Of a DNA stretch of 64,000 bases, positions 45,475 through 54,708 are shown piece after piece. The stretch spans positions 2,683,654-2,747,653 of the forward strand of contig NZ_MU158698.1 of assembly GCF_015210005.1 (NCBI RefSeq), read 5' to 3'. The position numbers were made by a program, and so were the translations under genes. Numbering within the stretch: the stretch's first letter is position 1; the number at the start of each line of letters is the position of its first letter. This DNA comes from Sphingobacterium hungaricum (GTDB lineage Bacteria > Bacteroidota > Bacteroidia > Sphingobacteriales > Sphingobacteriaceae). The notes under the pieces are model-generated. The model made no database searches. It worked only from the letters and a program-made list of their open reading frames with translations, and was not told where the DNA came from.

Positions 45475-46722
45475 ATGAAATTATCAATAATATTCCTCCC
45501 GCCGCTTAAAAGTATTTTAACTATTACGATCTATATCGCATTAGCAGTTGCCATTTATTTGATTTTAGATGCTTTTGGTTTTATTCATACAATTCCCAAC
45601 AATAATAATCTTATTAATTGGGATGGAAAATGGTATTCATCAATAGTGGAAAATGGTTATGTGTATATTGAAAGTATGTGTAATATAGCATTTTTCCCAT
45701 TATTTCCTTTAATTTGGAAGCTGACAGGGTTCAATCCCATCAATATCTCGATTTTTAATTTTTTGATATTTCTTCTTTCGTATCTATGGATCCTGTGGGG
45801 TAAAAATTTTTCAATAATCTCAATATTATTTTTATTGACCCTTCCCTCAGTTATTTTTTTTGCACTACCATATTCTGAATCAATATTTTTCCTAAGTTCG
45901 TCTTTAATAATTATAGGACTTGACCGACAGTCTACATTACTAACGTGTATGGGACTTTTCTTTTCTTCCCTGACAAGATCGGTTTCAATAGTGTTTATTC
46001 CTGCGATAATTATAACTCATTTTTTAACGAAGGAGAAAAACTGGACGAAAACAATACTTTCAATATCATTTTCGTTATTAGGAACTTTTACTGCTGTAAT
46101 AATTCAATATTTAGATACAGGGCATTGGTTCCGTTTTTTACAAGTTCAAGAGTATTGGGGTAGAAAATGGCAGGTTATTTCTTTACCGCTAACAACTTTC
46201 AATACAGAAAACATTTTAGGTGTAGATGCTTTTGGTTTGATTGTAGGGCTACTTTCTTTTTATTATTTAATGAATATATTATTTTCATACCGTAAAAAAA
46301 CAGTTAACTCCTATAATATTTTGAAATCAGATAAGGGTTTAATATTTAGTTTACTTTATATGTGCGCTATTACATTTATCGATTGTTTTTTCACTACTAC
46401 TTTATTAGATCGAACAAATATTTGGAGTATAAATAGGCACATTTTAGCGACTCCTTATGCCTTTTATTTTCTTCTAAAGATTTTAAACAGTGCTCCAAAT
46501 AAAATTGATAATAGCATAACAATTTTCATCATTTTCACAGGCTTATTGGTAACAAAATTGTATAGCTATCCGTTACAATTTTTGGTATATTTGATTTTAA
46601 GTTTTTGGTTATTCAAACTGAAAGATGAATTCATTTTCCCAAAAATTATATCATTATTTATTATCATAATATACCAGATATATTTTTATCAACTATTCCT
46701 GTCTAATAAATGGGTGGGTTAA
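45475..46722 (+). CDS. GT-C mannosyltransferase-like membrane protein (PIG-V type)
   Basis: The 415-residue protein has about 10 helices. The first periplasmic loop reads NLINWDGKWYSSIVENGYVY, then CNIAFFPLFPLIWKLTG, as in PIG-V/GPI18-like GT-C enzymes, with the acidic residue in WDGKWY as the catalytic candidate. A later loop has QYLDTGHWFRFLQVQEYWGRKW, also typical of this group. It would use a polyprenyl-phosphate sugar outside the membrane. It is the last gene of the cluster, 10 bases after the GtrB-like gene, and could add the first or second sugar of a short glycan. Confidence 0.78.
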   Translation: MKLSIIFLPPLKSILTITIYIALAVAIYLILDAFGFIHTIPNNNNLINWDGKWYSSIVENGYVYIESMCNIAFFPLFPLIWKLTGFNPINISIFNFLIFLLSYLWILWGKNFSIISILFLLTLPSVIFFALPYSESIFFLSSSLIIIGLDRQSTLLTCMGLFFSSLTRSVSIVFIPAIIITHFLTKEKNWTKTILSISFSLLGTFTAVIIQYLDTGHWFRFLQVQEYWGRKWQVISLPLTTFNTENILGVDAFGLIVGLLSFYYLMNILFSYRKKTVNSYNILKSDKGLIFSLLYMCAITFIDCFFTTTLLDRTNIWSINRHILATPYAFYFLLKILNSAPNKIDNSITIFIIFTGLLVTKLYSYPLQFLVYLILSFWLFKLKDEFIFPKIISLFIIIIYQIYFYQLFLSNKWVG

Positions 46723-47271
46723 AATTGCTTATAACTGGAAATCAGCGATAGACACAGGCTATTAGGTTAGATGATTATTCATTTTTTTAAAAGATATCGA
46801 CGTGGCTGAAGTACTCCGGAGCTATGAGTACCGGGAGCTTCGGGCGTTGGAAAACTGACTGGAGAATTATCACAGCAAAAATAACCAAGTATATACTGAG
46901 ATTATGAAGAGGATATTCAGCGTGACCTCGATGAGTTGAGTTCAAAGTTTGGTTTTCAGAGTAATTCATTTGTTGTTGGAGTAAGAAACGGTAGAGTTGC
47001 TTTCTTCGACAGTGTACCTGTTTCATCTTCAACTTCTCTTTCATATAGTTTTTCAACTCGTTTGAGACATAACAAGGGCCGTTGTCAGAGAGAGGCTTCG
47101 GTTTGGCTTTTGATTTCAAAGATTACATAGCTGAGATTGTTGATTTTCAAATGCGCGAAGAAAATTTTTTGACTCAGGCAATCTTTCAAGAAAACCTGAA
47201 CACTAGTAGATATTTTTATGGATTAAAGAAATGTTTTTCATCTTAAAGAAGGTAGCAGCAAAATTTTTTCT
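46723..47271. other. intergenic with transposase debris
   Basis: About 550 bases between the glycan cluster and the esterase-like gene. It holds a leftward fragment of an integrase-type transposase. A rightward frame (46936-47130) containing LSSKFGFQSNSFVVGVRNGR overlaps it; I cannot assign that frame. Confidence 0.5.
47037..47119 (-). pseudogene. fragment of an IS transposase (DDE integrase core)
   Basis: The leftward frame begins KSKAKPKPLSDNGPCYVSNE and LKNYMKEKLKMKQV, the second catalytic Asp region (LSDNGPCY) of IS3- and IS481-like integrase-core transposases. Beyond about 47037 the frame no longer resembles a transposase. Only some 28 codons are left, and no terminal repeats are visible. 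Confidence 0.6.
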
Positions 47272-48306
47272 ATGGGTTACATTATAACTATCTCTATATT
47301 ATTACTCTCAAGTATACCTAATGTTTGTTTGGGTCAAAACTTGCCGAAAAAAGATTTAGATGAAATTTTGAAGAAAGTTGAACATCATTCAATAATCGGC
47401 CTGGGAGAAGCGGAACATTTTTACACAGGATATTATAGGGCAAAGATCGATATCCTCAAACATCTTATTCAAAATGAGTCAATTGATGTCATTGCTCTTG
47501 AGGCTTCAATAAATATCACGGCGCTTCTAAATAAATATATTAACGGGGACGCTATGCTGGATGTGCCCAATACGTTGATTTTTCTAAATGAACCATATTC
47601 GTTGCAAAAAGCAGGGTTGTATAATTGTGTGGAAATAGTTGAATTGATCGACTGGCTTAAAGATTATAATACCTACCACAGTAAAAAAATAAAATTGGTA
47701 GGTATAGATTTCCAAAGTTATTCTATTCCCCTTGATAATTTAAAGAACCAAGCTTCATACAGGCAACGGGAAAAAATTAGCCAGACTAAAGTTCTATTAG
47801 ATAGTTCAATGCAAGCAATCCTAGATAGTAGCATTATGATTATAACATCGCAAGAATGGCTGAGCCTTTTCAAACTCGCACAATCTAATGTCAAAAGCTT
47901 GAAATTAGACCTTATTAATAATGAAAATAAAACTCTATTCACCGAACTCGAGCAGTTTACTACCTTGTGGGATAACCCCATGTTCCCGCGAGATTCACTA
48001 ATGTATGAAAACTTAGTCTCACATATTGATGAGAAATCACGTGTTTTGATTTGGTCTGCTAATTTTCATCTAGAGAACGATAAGCACTTCAAAGGGCCGA
48101 AGAAATTAGGTGTTTTTCTTGATGAAAAATACGGAAGCGAATATTTCATCATCGGGGTCACTGATATGACCAACGAACAAGATGATAACTTAATTTATCC
48201 TTCAAAAGCTGATTTTTCCATCCAATATAATTTGAAAATCAATGTGCCAAAAGGCGAGAAATGCGAGATGTTAAATTACGAGCAAGTCTTCAAGATTAAT
48301 GAATAA
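47272..48306 (+). CDS. erythromycin esterase-like protein
   Basis: The 344-residue protein has a signal-like N-terminus (ITISILLLSSIPNVCLGQ). The esterase family pattern follows: IIGLGEAEHFYTGYYRAKIDIL (Glu and His of the active site), VIALEASINITALL, IKLVGIDFQSYS, and VLIWSANFHLEND near the C-terminus. Characterised Ere enzymes open the macrolactone ring, but many family members have other, unknown substrates. This one is shorter than EreA/EreB and exported, so resistance cannot be assumed. It stands alone next to transposase debris. Uncertain points are the substrate and the export route. Confidence 0.75.
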   Translation: MGYIITISILLLSSIPNVCLGQNLPKKDLDEILKKVEHHSIIGLGEAEHFYTGYYRAKIDILKHLIQNESIDVIALEASINITALLNKYINGDAMLDVPNTLIFLNEPYSLQKAGLYNCVEIVELIDWLKDYNTYHSKKIKLVGIDFQSYSIPLDNLKNQASYRQREKISQTKVLLDSSMQAILDSSIMIITSQEWLSLFKLAQSNVKSLKLDLINNENKTLFTELEQFTTLWDNPMFPRDSLMYENLVSHIDEKSRVLIWSANFHLENDKHFKGPKKLGVFLDEKYGSEYFIIGVTDMTNEQDDNLIYPSKADFSIQYNLKINVPKGEKCEMLNYEQVFKINE

Positions 48307-48474
48307 ATTTTTAAATCGAACATTTCCCATCGATCTATTGTATAGCAAATGGTATGCTAGTAAATTATGAGAGCTAAACTTTAAACGTATTTGTTTAAAC
48401 ATATCATTCTTTGCCTAGCGTATGTCTACCTTACCTAGTGTAAGATTTTACTTCTCGAATATAAACGACACAAT

Positions 48475-49053
48475 TTAATCAACTACTTCGACTAGATTGA
48501 GCATAGCAGCCACAACTTCTTGATCTGAAGGTACGGGAGTTTGGGTAAATCCTTGAAAAGACACTTTATGGGCGGTTTTTCCATTCGAGTAAACTTGCGG
48601 TATATAAAGCTGAAACATCCAATCTCCAGGTTTATTATTGCTGTTTTTAACTATGAAAAGTTTTGGGAATTTCTGTGTTCTACTATCTTCGACCGCGACT
48701 AAATTTTTGTTTTCATCTAAAATGAGTTCCAATGTTTCTTCTCCTGTTCCATCAACTCCCGCAGAGATCCTTTGATTATTCTCTCCTTGTCCAGATACTC
48801 CTTCGTTATTCATTGAAAGAGAATAGTAATATATGCCCGCCGAAGAAGGGTAGGTGCCAATCTGAGTGAGTTGTAATTCTCCTGTTGACCAGCCTGCTGC
48901 ATAATTGCCAAGCGATTCAACCAGCTGAGCTTTAGTCGTGATGTGTTTGAGTCTAGCTTTAGTCATGTCAGCCTGCTCTAAGTGCGGTTTTTCTTGAGGT
49001 TTTCCGCAAGCGAACACCAAAGCGGCAGAAACGAGAAATCCAAAAATCTTCAT
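48475..49053 (-). CDS. lipoprotein, unknown function
   Basis: A 192-residue protein with a lipobox-like start (MKIFGFLVSAALVFACGK, Cys16). The mature part is beta-rich and soluble: GIYYYSLSMNNEGVSGQGE, then GEETLELILDENKNLVAVE, then GDWMFQLYIPQVYSNGKTA. I do not recognise the family. It should be anchored in the envelope by lipid. No gene partner lies nearby on the same strand. Confidence 0.65.
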   Translation of the reverse strand: MKIFGFLVSAALVFACGKPQEKPHLEQADMTKARLKHITTKAQLVESLGNYAAGWSTGELQLTQIGTYPSSAGIYYYSLSMNNEGVSGQGENNQRISAGVDGTGEETLELILDENKNLVAVEDSRTQKFPKLFIVKNSNNKPGDWMFQLYIPQVYSNGKTAHKVSFQGFTQTPVPSDQEVVAAMLNLVEVVD

Positions 49054-49458
49054 TGTTTTATTTCTTAAATTAAAAAGGATAATTCGAAATTAATACAAAC
49101 TTTATAGTATAGCTATCCACGAAAACTAGTATTTTTTTCTATTCATCAGAACTTTTTCCGACAATGACAGGCTCCTTGCAGAGCAAGCAAGCATATAAAA
49201 ATTCAGAAACAAAATCAGTATTCGTTTTTAATGTAATCCATTACCAAGATCATTCACCTCATTGGAAAGTGATTATTCTAAATGGTTGCAGTCGATAAAT
49301 GAAGTACTCGCTAAAAAGTAATGTTTAATTGTTATTAAAAGCGACTCAACAAGTTTCTTACAAATGTTTTTCAATCGTGCTGAATTGGATGACAAGTTAA
49401 GACTAAGTCGATCCATAACTGAAAAGGGTGGTGGCAATTTGATTCGCTATCGGCAATG
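49054..49458. other. intergenic, no supported gene
   Basis: About 400 bases between the lipoprotein and the MerR gene. Short frames on both strands lack starts or protein-like composition. The promoter of the lipoprotein must be here, but I see no clear consensus. Confidence 0.5.
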
Positions 49459-49821
49459 CTAACATGTCCCATTTCTAATGTCTTCAGTGCATCTAGTAAG
49501 GAGTTTTTTGACTTCCTTTAGCTGTTGTATTTTAACATCGACCTCCTTTATTTTGCTTTGTACAGCAGCTATTTTTTTCTCCGTTGAGAGCTTCTTGTTA
49601 TCCCATTTTTCCAACAAATCTTTTATTTCCGCCAAGGTAAAACCTACCTCCTTTGCACCTTTTATGAGGTTGATTTTTTCTATAATATCTTCATCGTAGT
49701 ATTTGTAATTGTTTGTTTTTATTTTTTCATTGGCTGTGCCTTTGAATAAACCATAGGTTTCATAGTACCTTAACGTGGCAATCGAAATTCCTGTTCTTTT
49801 TGATAATTCATTGATTAACAT
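49459..49821 (-). CDS. MerR-family transcriptional regulator
   Basis: The 120-residue protein begins LINELSKRTGISIATLRYYETYGLF, the MerR winged-helix. The second part KYYDEDIIEKINLIKGAKEVGFTLAEIKDLL follows, then a dimerising coiled coil (about 75-108) and two cysteines at the C-terminus (TRCTEDIRNGTC). Two C-terminal cysteines suggest metal or redox sensing, as in CueR- and CadR-type proteins, but the spacing is not that of a named sensor. It is divergent from the MBL-fold gene at 50094 and may control it. MerR proteins twist overlong promoters to activate them. Confidence 0.88.
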   Translation of the reverse strand: MLINELSKRTGISIATLRYYETYGLFKGTANEKIKTNNYKYYDEDIIEKINLIKGAKEVGFTLAEIKDLLEKWDNKKLSTEKKIAAVQSKIKEVDVKIQQLKEVKKLLTRCTEDIRNGTC

Positions 49822-50093
49822 CGTCGTCGTGTTTAATTTTAAAAAAAATATAAAGTATAAACCCTACTATATGGTTATAATTTCTAAAATTACAAACTAT
49901 ATTTGCTAAAACAGAATGAATTTTTACAAAAAAGGTTTTCAATTTCAACACTTATTCTTAGGTGTCAGACTAGGTTCTTTTAGGATTTCTCTTAATGTGT
50001 TAGCAGGGTAATCTCAAAAAGATGCGAAACTTGAAAAGTAATAGCTCCTCAAAATAATCTGTGTTCCTAAGAGTAAACAGAAATTGATAATCT

Positions 50094-51233
50094 ATGCAAA
50101 AAGGGAATTTTTTTAAAATCATCAAAAGAATAATGATCATATTTCTCAGTATATTATTGTTGCTGGTAACAGCTGTGCTCATATATATGCAACACCCCAA
50201 ATTCGGAAAAGCACCGAGCGGAAATCGGTTGGCACGCATTAAGCAATCTCCACGTTTCAAAGATGGGAAATTTCATAATACTCACGTTACACCTATGGTT
50301 AGCGAGGGGAATTCTATGATAAAAGTAACTTATGATTTCATTTTTGGTAGATTTCCTCGAACCAATCCAATTGATGAAATTCCTGCTGTTAAAACAGATC
50401 TGAAAACTTTGTCAGTTGCCGATAATGTTCTGATATGGTTCGGGCATTCATCTTACTTCATCCAGCTAGACGGAAAACGTTTTTTGATAGATCCTGTTTT
50501 CAGTGGAAATGCTTCCCCAATTCCTGGCTCCAATCGATCATTTAATGGAACGGATATCTATTCGGCAGATGATATGCCTGAAATTGATTACCTGCTGATC
50601 ACCCATGACCATTATGACCATTTGGATTACCAAACTATAATCGAATTGAAGCCAAAGATCAAAAAGATTGTTTGCGGTTTAGGGGTTGGTGAACATTTCG
50701 AATATTGGAACTTTGCATCTGGACAAATTATTGAAAAAGATTGGAACGAAAGTCTTGAGCTCAGTGAGAATTTTACATTGCACACTGCGCCTGCTCGGCA
50801 TTTTTCGGGTAGAAGCTTTAAGAGTAATAATACGCTTTGGGTTTCTTTTATTATGCAAACACCAAATATCAAAATATATCTTGGGGGAGATAGTGGTTAC
50901 GACGATCACTTTAGTGAAATTGGCAGGAAATTCGGAGCATTTGATTTCGCACTTTTGGATAATGGTCAATATAATCCTGCATGGCGGGAAATTCATTTAC
51001 TGCCCCACGAGGTACTGATAGCGGCAAAAGATCTTAAAGCGAAACGATTACTACCAATACATTCCTCGAAATTTAAATTGGCTTACCATCCTTGGGACGA
51101 GCCTTTAAAAACCATAAGTGAACTAAATGAGAAAGAAAATGAAACGATATTGGTGACGCCGAAAATTGGTGATGTTGTAAAACTAAATGATTCTTCGCAG
51201 ACCTTTGGCAAGTGGTGGGAATCGATCACGTAG
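50094..51233 (+). CDS. membrane-anchored MBL-fold hydrolase (UlaG/NAPE-PLD-like)
   Basis: The 379-residue protein has one N-terminal membrane helix (about 12-31) and then an MBL domain. The motifs are IWFGHSSYFIQLDGKRFLIDPVF, LLITHDHYDHLDY (metal ligands), APARHFSGR, YLGGDSGYDDHF and RLLPIHSSKFKLAYHPWDEP. This is the UlaG and NAPE-PLD-like branch, which acts on phosphodiesters or lactones. Anchored outside the cytoplasm, it could act on lipids. The gene is divergent from a MerR regulator, which suggests inducible expression. The substrate is unknown. Confidence 0.85.
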   Translation: MQKGNFFKIIKRIMIIFLSILLLLVTAVLIYMQHPKFGKAPSGNRLARIKQSPRFKDGKFHNTHVTPMVSEGNSMIKVTYDFIFGRFPRTNPIDEIPAVKTDLKTLSVADNVLIWFGHSSYFIQLDGKRFLIDPVFSGNASPIPGSNRSFNGTDIYSADDMPEIDYLLITHDHYDHLDYQTIIELKPKIKKIVCGLGVGEHFEYWNFASGQIIEKDWNESLELSENFTLHTAPARHFSGRSFKSNNTLWVSFIMQTPNIKIYLGGDSGYDDHFSEIGRKFGAFDFALLDNGQYNPAWREIHLLPHEVLIAAKDLKAKRLLPIHSSKFKLAYHPWDEPLKTISELNEKENETILVTPKIGDVVKLNDSSQTFGKWWESIT

Positions 51234-51409
51234 TGTTATTTGTATGGTTTGCTAGCTGTACCTCTTAAAAATATATAGTTTTTTATTTTCTAACAACACT
51301 CTTAAAGCTGTTAGCGATCAAGTAGGGTAGAGCGGATTGTCAATCCGCTTTCCTCACTAAGTCAAGATGATTCTGGAAATTCCGAAATAGCATAAATGCT
51401 CAAACGGTG

Positions 51410-51808
51410 TTAAATCCGACCGCTATTGCCATGCATATCCAGATCGGATAGGAGGTCGGTTACTATTTTGATGATCAGTTCTACGTCTTTGTCCACAAGG
51501 GTTCTGTCAGCCCAACTTCCTTTATAAACAATATTCCAATCAAACCGATTAATCGTAAAATTTGCTCTAAAAATGCTATCATTTGGATGAGCGAAAAATT
51601 CTATATTCTTCGTAACCTCTCTTATTGAAAGATTTCCTGAAATTCTAAGGCTGTCAATTCCTACTTTTTGAATATTGGTTAGCTCCAATAATGATTGTGG
51701 ATGCTCTACAATATTAAAAAAGTCGACACTTTTTAGATGGTTAAGCAGATTCTTTCGAGCAATTTTTTCGTTTGTGGGAATATCAGTTACGTCAATGGTT
51801 GTACAGCT
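51410..51808 (-). pseudogene. truncated yceI-like gene
   Basis: The leftward frame from about 51808 reads TTIDVTDIPTNEKIARKNLL, then NHLKSVDFFNIVEHPQSLL and RISGNLSIREVTKNIEFF, and ends VELIIKIVTDLL. This is the C-terminal two-thirds of a YceI domain, a lipocalin-like periplasmic isoprenoid-binding protein. The signal peptide and first strands are missing. The open frame continues upstream, but there it is only the mirror of another gene fragment on the other strand. Confidence 0.65.
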
Positions 51809-51824
51809 TTGGACAAGTAACAAC

Positions 51825-52052
51825 AACCTACGAGATAATGATGTTAAGATCAGGATGGTGCGGCTTCTATATCCTAAAGTATGGATAGATGTCGATACGG
51901 TATATAGCGATGCCCCGGAACGTATTCGATTCTGGGTACAGAATGAAGAGAATAGGTTGATCGCGATTAAAAAGGCAGAAGGAAATGCAAAAAGAATCTC
52001 AGAACAGGCTGAGCGCGCAAAATTAATCTTGGATAAGCTAAAAAAGCAATGA
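51825..52052 (+). pseudogene. C-terminal gene fragment facing broken yceI
   Basis: The rightward frame from about 51825 gives VRLLYPKVWIDVDTVYSDAP, then ERIRFWVQNEENRLIA and a charged helical end, AKRISEQAERAKLILDKL. It looks like the tail of a helical protein, but the beginning is missing and I cannot name the family. It meets the broken yceI head-on at about 51815, as expected for a deletion or inversion joint. Confidence 0.4.
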
Positions 52053-52291
52053 TCCGATACTGGTAATATTTGACATTTGCAGGAGTAATTTAATTTCATC
52101 GTAGCCATTAATTAGTTAGAACTCTTGAGAATTTTTAGATTTCAGAATGGTCGTGGACATAATCGCCATAGGTAAAAGCGCAACAGCAAAACTTTATTTA
52201 CTAAAAATATTAGTATTTTAAAATGTTAATTATATATTTGTTGTGGATAAATAAACTATGCGTAAAGTAATACTCTAAGTTTTTATTTGTA

Positions 52292-52299
52292 TATTTTTG
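52292..52299 (+). promoter_or_regulatory. TAnnTTTG box of the R-M operon
   Basis: TAttTTTG at 52292-52299 is a -7 element. Transcription would start near 52305, so the upstream Met codon at 52297 would not be in the message. This favours the methyltransferase start at 52321. No TTG lies at the normal distance. Confidence 0.5.
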
Positions 52300-52320
52300 T
52301 TTCACTCTAAAGTTTTAGAT

Positions 52321-53409
52321 ATGAAAATAGTCTCTTTTTTTGCAGGTGCAGGTGGTTTAGATTTGGGTTTTGAACAAGCTGGTTTTGATGTGGTATGGGC
52401 AAACGAGTATGATTCAGAAATTTGGGACACTTACTCACGTAATCACCCAAATACATTCTTGGACAAAAGAAGTATCGTCGAAATACCTTCGGATGAAGTT
52501 CCTGATTGTGATGGTATTATAGGTGGTCCACCTTGTCAGAGCTGGTCCGAAGCGGGTTCGAAAAAGGGTATCACCGATAAGAGAGGTCAGCTTTTTTATG
52601 AATTTATGCGTATATTGGCAGATAAAAAACCGAAGTTTTTCTTGGCAGAAAATGTCTCTGGAATGTTGTTAACCACGCATAGAGACGCTCTCAATAATAT
52701 AAAGCAAATGTTTAAAGACATTGGTTATAATCTGTCTTTTCAAATGTTGAATGTGTCCGATTTTGGTGTTCCGCAAGATAGGAAGCGAGTTTTTTTCATT
52801 GGTTTTAGGAATGATTTAAAAGCTGAATTTAAATTTCCAGTTTCTACTCATAAAGATGCTAAAATCAATTTAGCAGCTGTGATAGGAGATCTAGTAAATT
52901 CTGCTTTGCCTGCTAAAGACCGCAATATTACCAATGGTAGCTTTTGCTCTGTTCCAAATCACGAGTATATGATAGGAGGTTTTTCTTCTATTTACATGTC
53001 GAGAAACAGAGTTCGGTCTTGGGATGAGGTCTCATTCACAATCCAAGCTGGGGGAAGACATGCACCGATTCATCCACAAGCTCCGAAAATGGAATTCGTT
53101 GAGCAAAATGTTAGACGATTTGTACCTGGGCAAGAGCATTTGTATCGAAGATTGAGCGTGCGCGAGTGCGCACGTATACAGACGTTTCCAGATGAATTTA
53201 TCTTTGATTATAAGTATGTTGCTGCTGGTTATAAAATGATTGGAAATGCTGTCCCCGTGAAGATGGCTAAAGTACTAGGCGAAATGATAATTCTACAATT
53301 GACTAAAGCTAAATTGGCTAAATCACGTATTTCAAAAAAAGCCAGTGGACTGGACGGAGAGGCTGTCAAAAACAAGTTAAACGTTTTTTTGGAAGAATTA
53401 ACTGCTTAG
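52321..53409 (+). CDS. DNA cytosine-C5 methyltransferase, M.HaeIII-like
   Basis: From Met 52321 the product has 362 residues and starts directly with motif I (IVSFFAGAGGLDLGFEQAG). Also visible are the catalytic GGPPCQSWSEAG, ENVSGML, QDRKRVFFIGFR, the recognition region with NHEYMIGGFSSIYMSRNRVR, and YKMIGNAVPV at the end. The order and many residues match M.HaeIII, which methylates the inner C of GGCC. The partner endonuclease follows after 4 bases. I predict GGCC as the recognition sequence from this match; no direct evidence is in the window. The enzyme protects host DNA in the cytoplasm. Confidence 0.93.
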   Translation: MKIVSFFAGAGGLDLGFEQAGFDVVWANEYDSEIWDTYSRNHPNTFLDKRSIVEIPSDEVPDCDGIIGGPPCQSWSEAGSKKGITDKRGQLFYEFMRILADKKPKFFLAENVSGMLLTTHRDALNNIKQMFKDIGYNLSFQMLNVSDFGVPQDRKRVFFIGFRNDLKAEFKFPVSTHKDAKINLAAVIGDLVNSALPAKDRNITNGSFCSVPNHEYMIGGFSSIYMSRNRVRSWDEVSFTIQAGGRHAPIHPQAPKMEFVEQNVRRFVPGQEHLYRRLSVRECARIQTFPDEFIFDYKYVAAGYKMIGNAVPVKMAKVLGEMIILQLTKAKLAKSRISKKASGLDGEAVKNKLNVFLEELTA

Positions 53410-53413
53410 CCTG

Positions 53414-54391
53414 ATGTCTACAGTCCGAAAATCTATACAAGTGATTAATGGGAAAGCCTTTGAATATTCTTTATTGATGGGATTTTATGAACGTCTATCC
53501 TTGTTAACAAATGTAAGTATTGAAAAAAATGGTGCTTATCTTTTAGCCAAAAGTTATTTCGATAGTTTTGATGAAAGCGAACAGCAATCTTTCAATTTAT
53601 ATTCCAGTTTTGCTGTTAATTTTTTGATAGATTTAGAACCGAGATTGTCCAATGGTATTAATGATGATGATGTGTTGACCTTAGAACTGGTGTCCGATAA
53701 GCAGGGGCAAGCTGGCGATGTACGCGATGTTCTTGCTATTAGGGTTAGTCAAGGTTGGGAAATTGGTATTTCTGCTAAAAATAATCATAGAGCCGTTAAA
53801 CATCCTCGTTTATCCCAAAACCTAGACTTTGGAAAGCAATGGTTAGGTTTAAATTGTTCTACAGAATATTTTGAAGCAATTGCACCTGTTTTCAAGGAAT
53901 TGGCTAATTGCCAAAAAGCTAGTGTCAAAACTGCTAAGTGGGATGAGCTAGGCGATTATCAATCGTCAGTGTATATTCCTGTTCTAGATGCTTTTAAGAC
54001 CGAGCTTTTAAGGTTAGAGAAGGATAATGTCGGGCTAGTAGCAAAAAGTCTTGTGCAGTATTTAATTGGTCGACAGGATTTCTATAAAGTGATTAAAGAC
54101 AAAGGACGAGTAGAAATACAAGCCTATAACTTGTACGGTACACTTAATCTACCTTTTGGTAAAGCGAAAGCAAAATTTAAAGTAAACCTTTTAAAGTTGC
54201 CTACGCGGTTAATCGACATATCATATCAGGCTAAATCTAGAAGTACTCTCATCGTAGTGCTAAATGAGGGATGGCAAATTTCTTTTAGAATCCACAACGC
54301 AAGTTCGAGAGTCGAGCCATCTTTAAAATTTGATATAAACCTTGTATCGTCGCCGTATACACTTTTTACCAATATGTTGTCGGTATCATAA
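53414..54391 (+). CDS. type II restriction endonuclease, HaeIII-like
   Basis: The 325-residue protein matches the HaeIII endonuclease family: INGKAFEYSLLMGFYERLS at the N-terminus, LVSDKQGQAGDVRDVLAIR (acidic residues of the active site), WEIGISAKNNHRAVKHPRLS (the basic residue) and LDFGKQWLG. The D...(x)AK layout is a PD-(D/E)XK variant. It follows the methyltransferase by 4 bases, so both are made from one message, methylase first, a safe order for a newly arriving system. It would cut unmethylated GGCC in foreign DNA. The catalytic motifs look intact. Confidence 0.88.
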   Translation: MSTVRKSIQVINGKAFEYSLLMGFYERLSLLTNVSIEKNGAYLLAKSYFDSFDESEQQSFNLYSSFAVNFLIDLEPRLSNGINDDDVLTLELVSDKQGQAGDVRDVLAIRVSQGWEIGISAKNNHRAVKHPRLSQNLDFGKQWLGLNCSTEYFEAIAPVFKELANCQKASVKTAKWDELGDYQSSVYIPVLDAFKTELLRLEKDNVGLVAKSLVQYLIGRQDFYKVIKDKGRVEIQAYNLYGTLNLPFGKAKAKFKVNLLKLPTRLIDISYQAKSRSTLIVVLNEGWQISFRIHNASSRVEPSLKFDINLVSSPYTLFTNMLSVS

Positions 54392-54680
54392 CAACTGATT
54401 TTAAAGTTTTTGGCGAAATGCAGTATAGGTCTAATTCACTGTGTTTATTTTGATAGCATATTTGATTTCGCAAAATATCTAAACAGGTGACTTATTTATG
54501 GTATGCGATTTGCAGTGAAAATAGACTATTTTGGTTGATAGAATCTAAGATCGCTACAGATTTTTAGTATATTTTTTTATGCCATAAAAAAAGGAGATTA
54601 CAGCTAATCTGTAGCAAGAAAAACACGGTAAACCGTAACTTTAAAAGTTTGTAACTACTTAACCGCTGTATCGTGGATAC
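54392..54680. other. intergenic after R-M operon
   Basis: Nearly 300 AT-rich bases without a gene. Near 54580-54640 there are short palindromic stretches (gattacagctaatc; acggtaaaccgt) that may form weak hairpins. No consensus promoter is seen. Confidence 0.4.
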
Positions 54681-54704
54681 GAGCGAAACGCTCGCACTAG
54701 CGAG
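54681..54704. repeat. alternative small hairpins
   Basis: Two overlapping inverted repeats: gagcg-aaa-cgctc (54681-54693) and ctcgc-acta-gcgag (54691-54704). They exclude each other and lie at the 3' end of the DUF4145 gene. They could serve as a bidirectional stop signal or as part of a small interspersed repeat. Confidence 0.4.
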
Positions 54705-54708
54705 GGTC

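Noticed and set aside
46936..47130. 64-codon rightward frame over the transposase relic
   Set aside because: It is antisense to the recognisable LSDNGPCY transposase motif over its last third, and no family is evident for the rest.
51809..52108. N-terminal part of the 232-codon leftward frame containing YceI
   Set aside because: These 100 codons are the antisense of a fragment on the other strand and show no signal peptide or YceI start, so only the downstream part is homologous.
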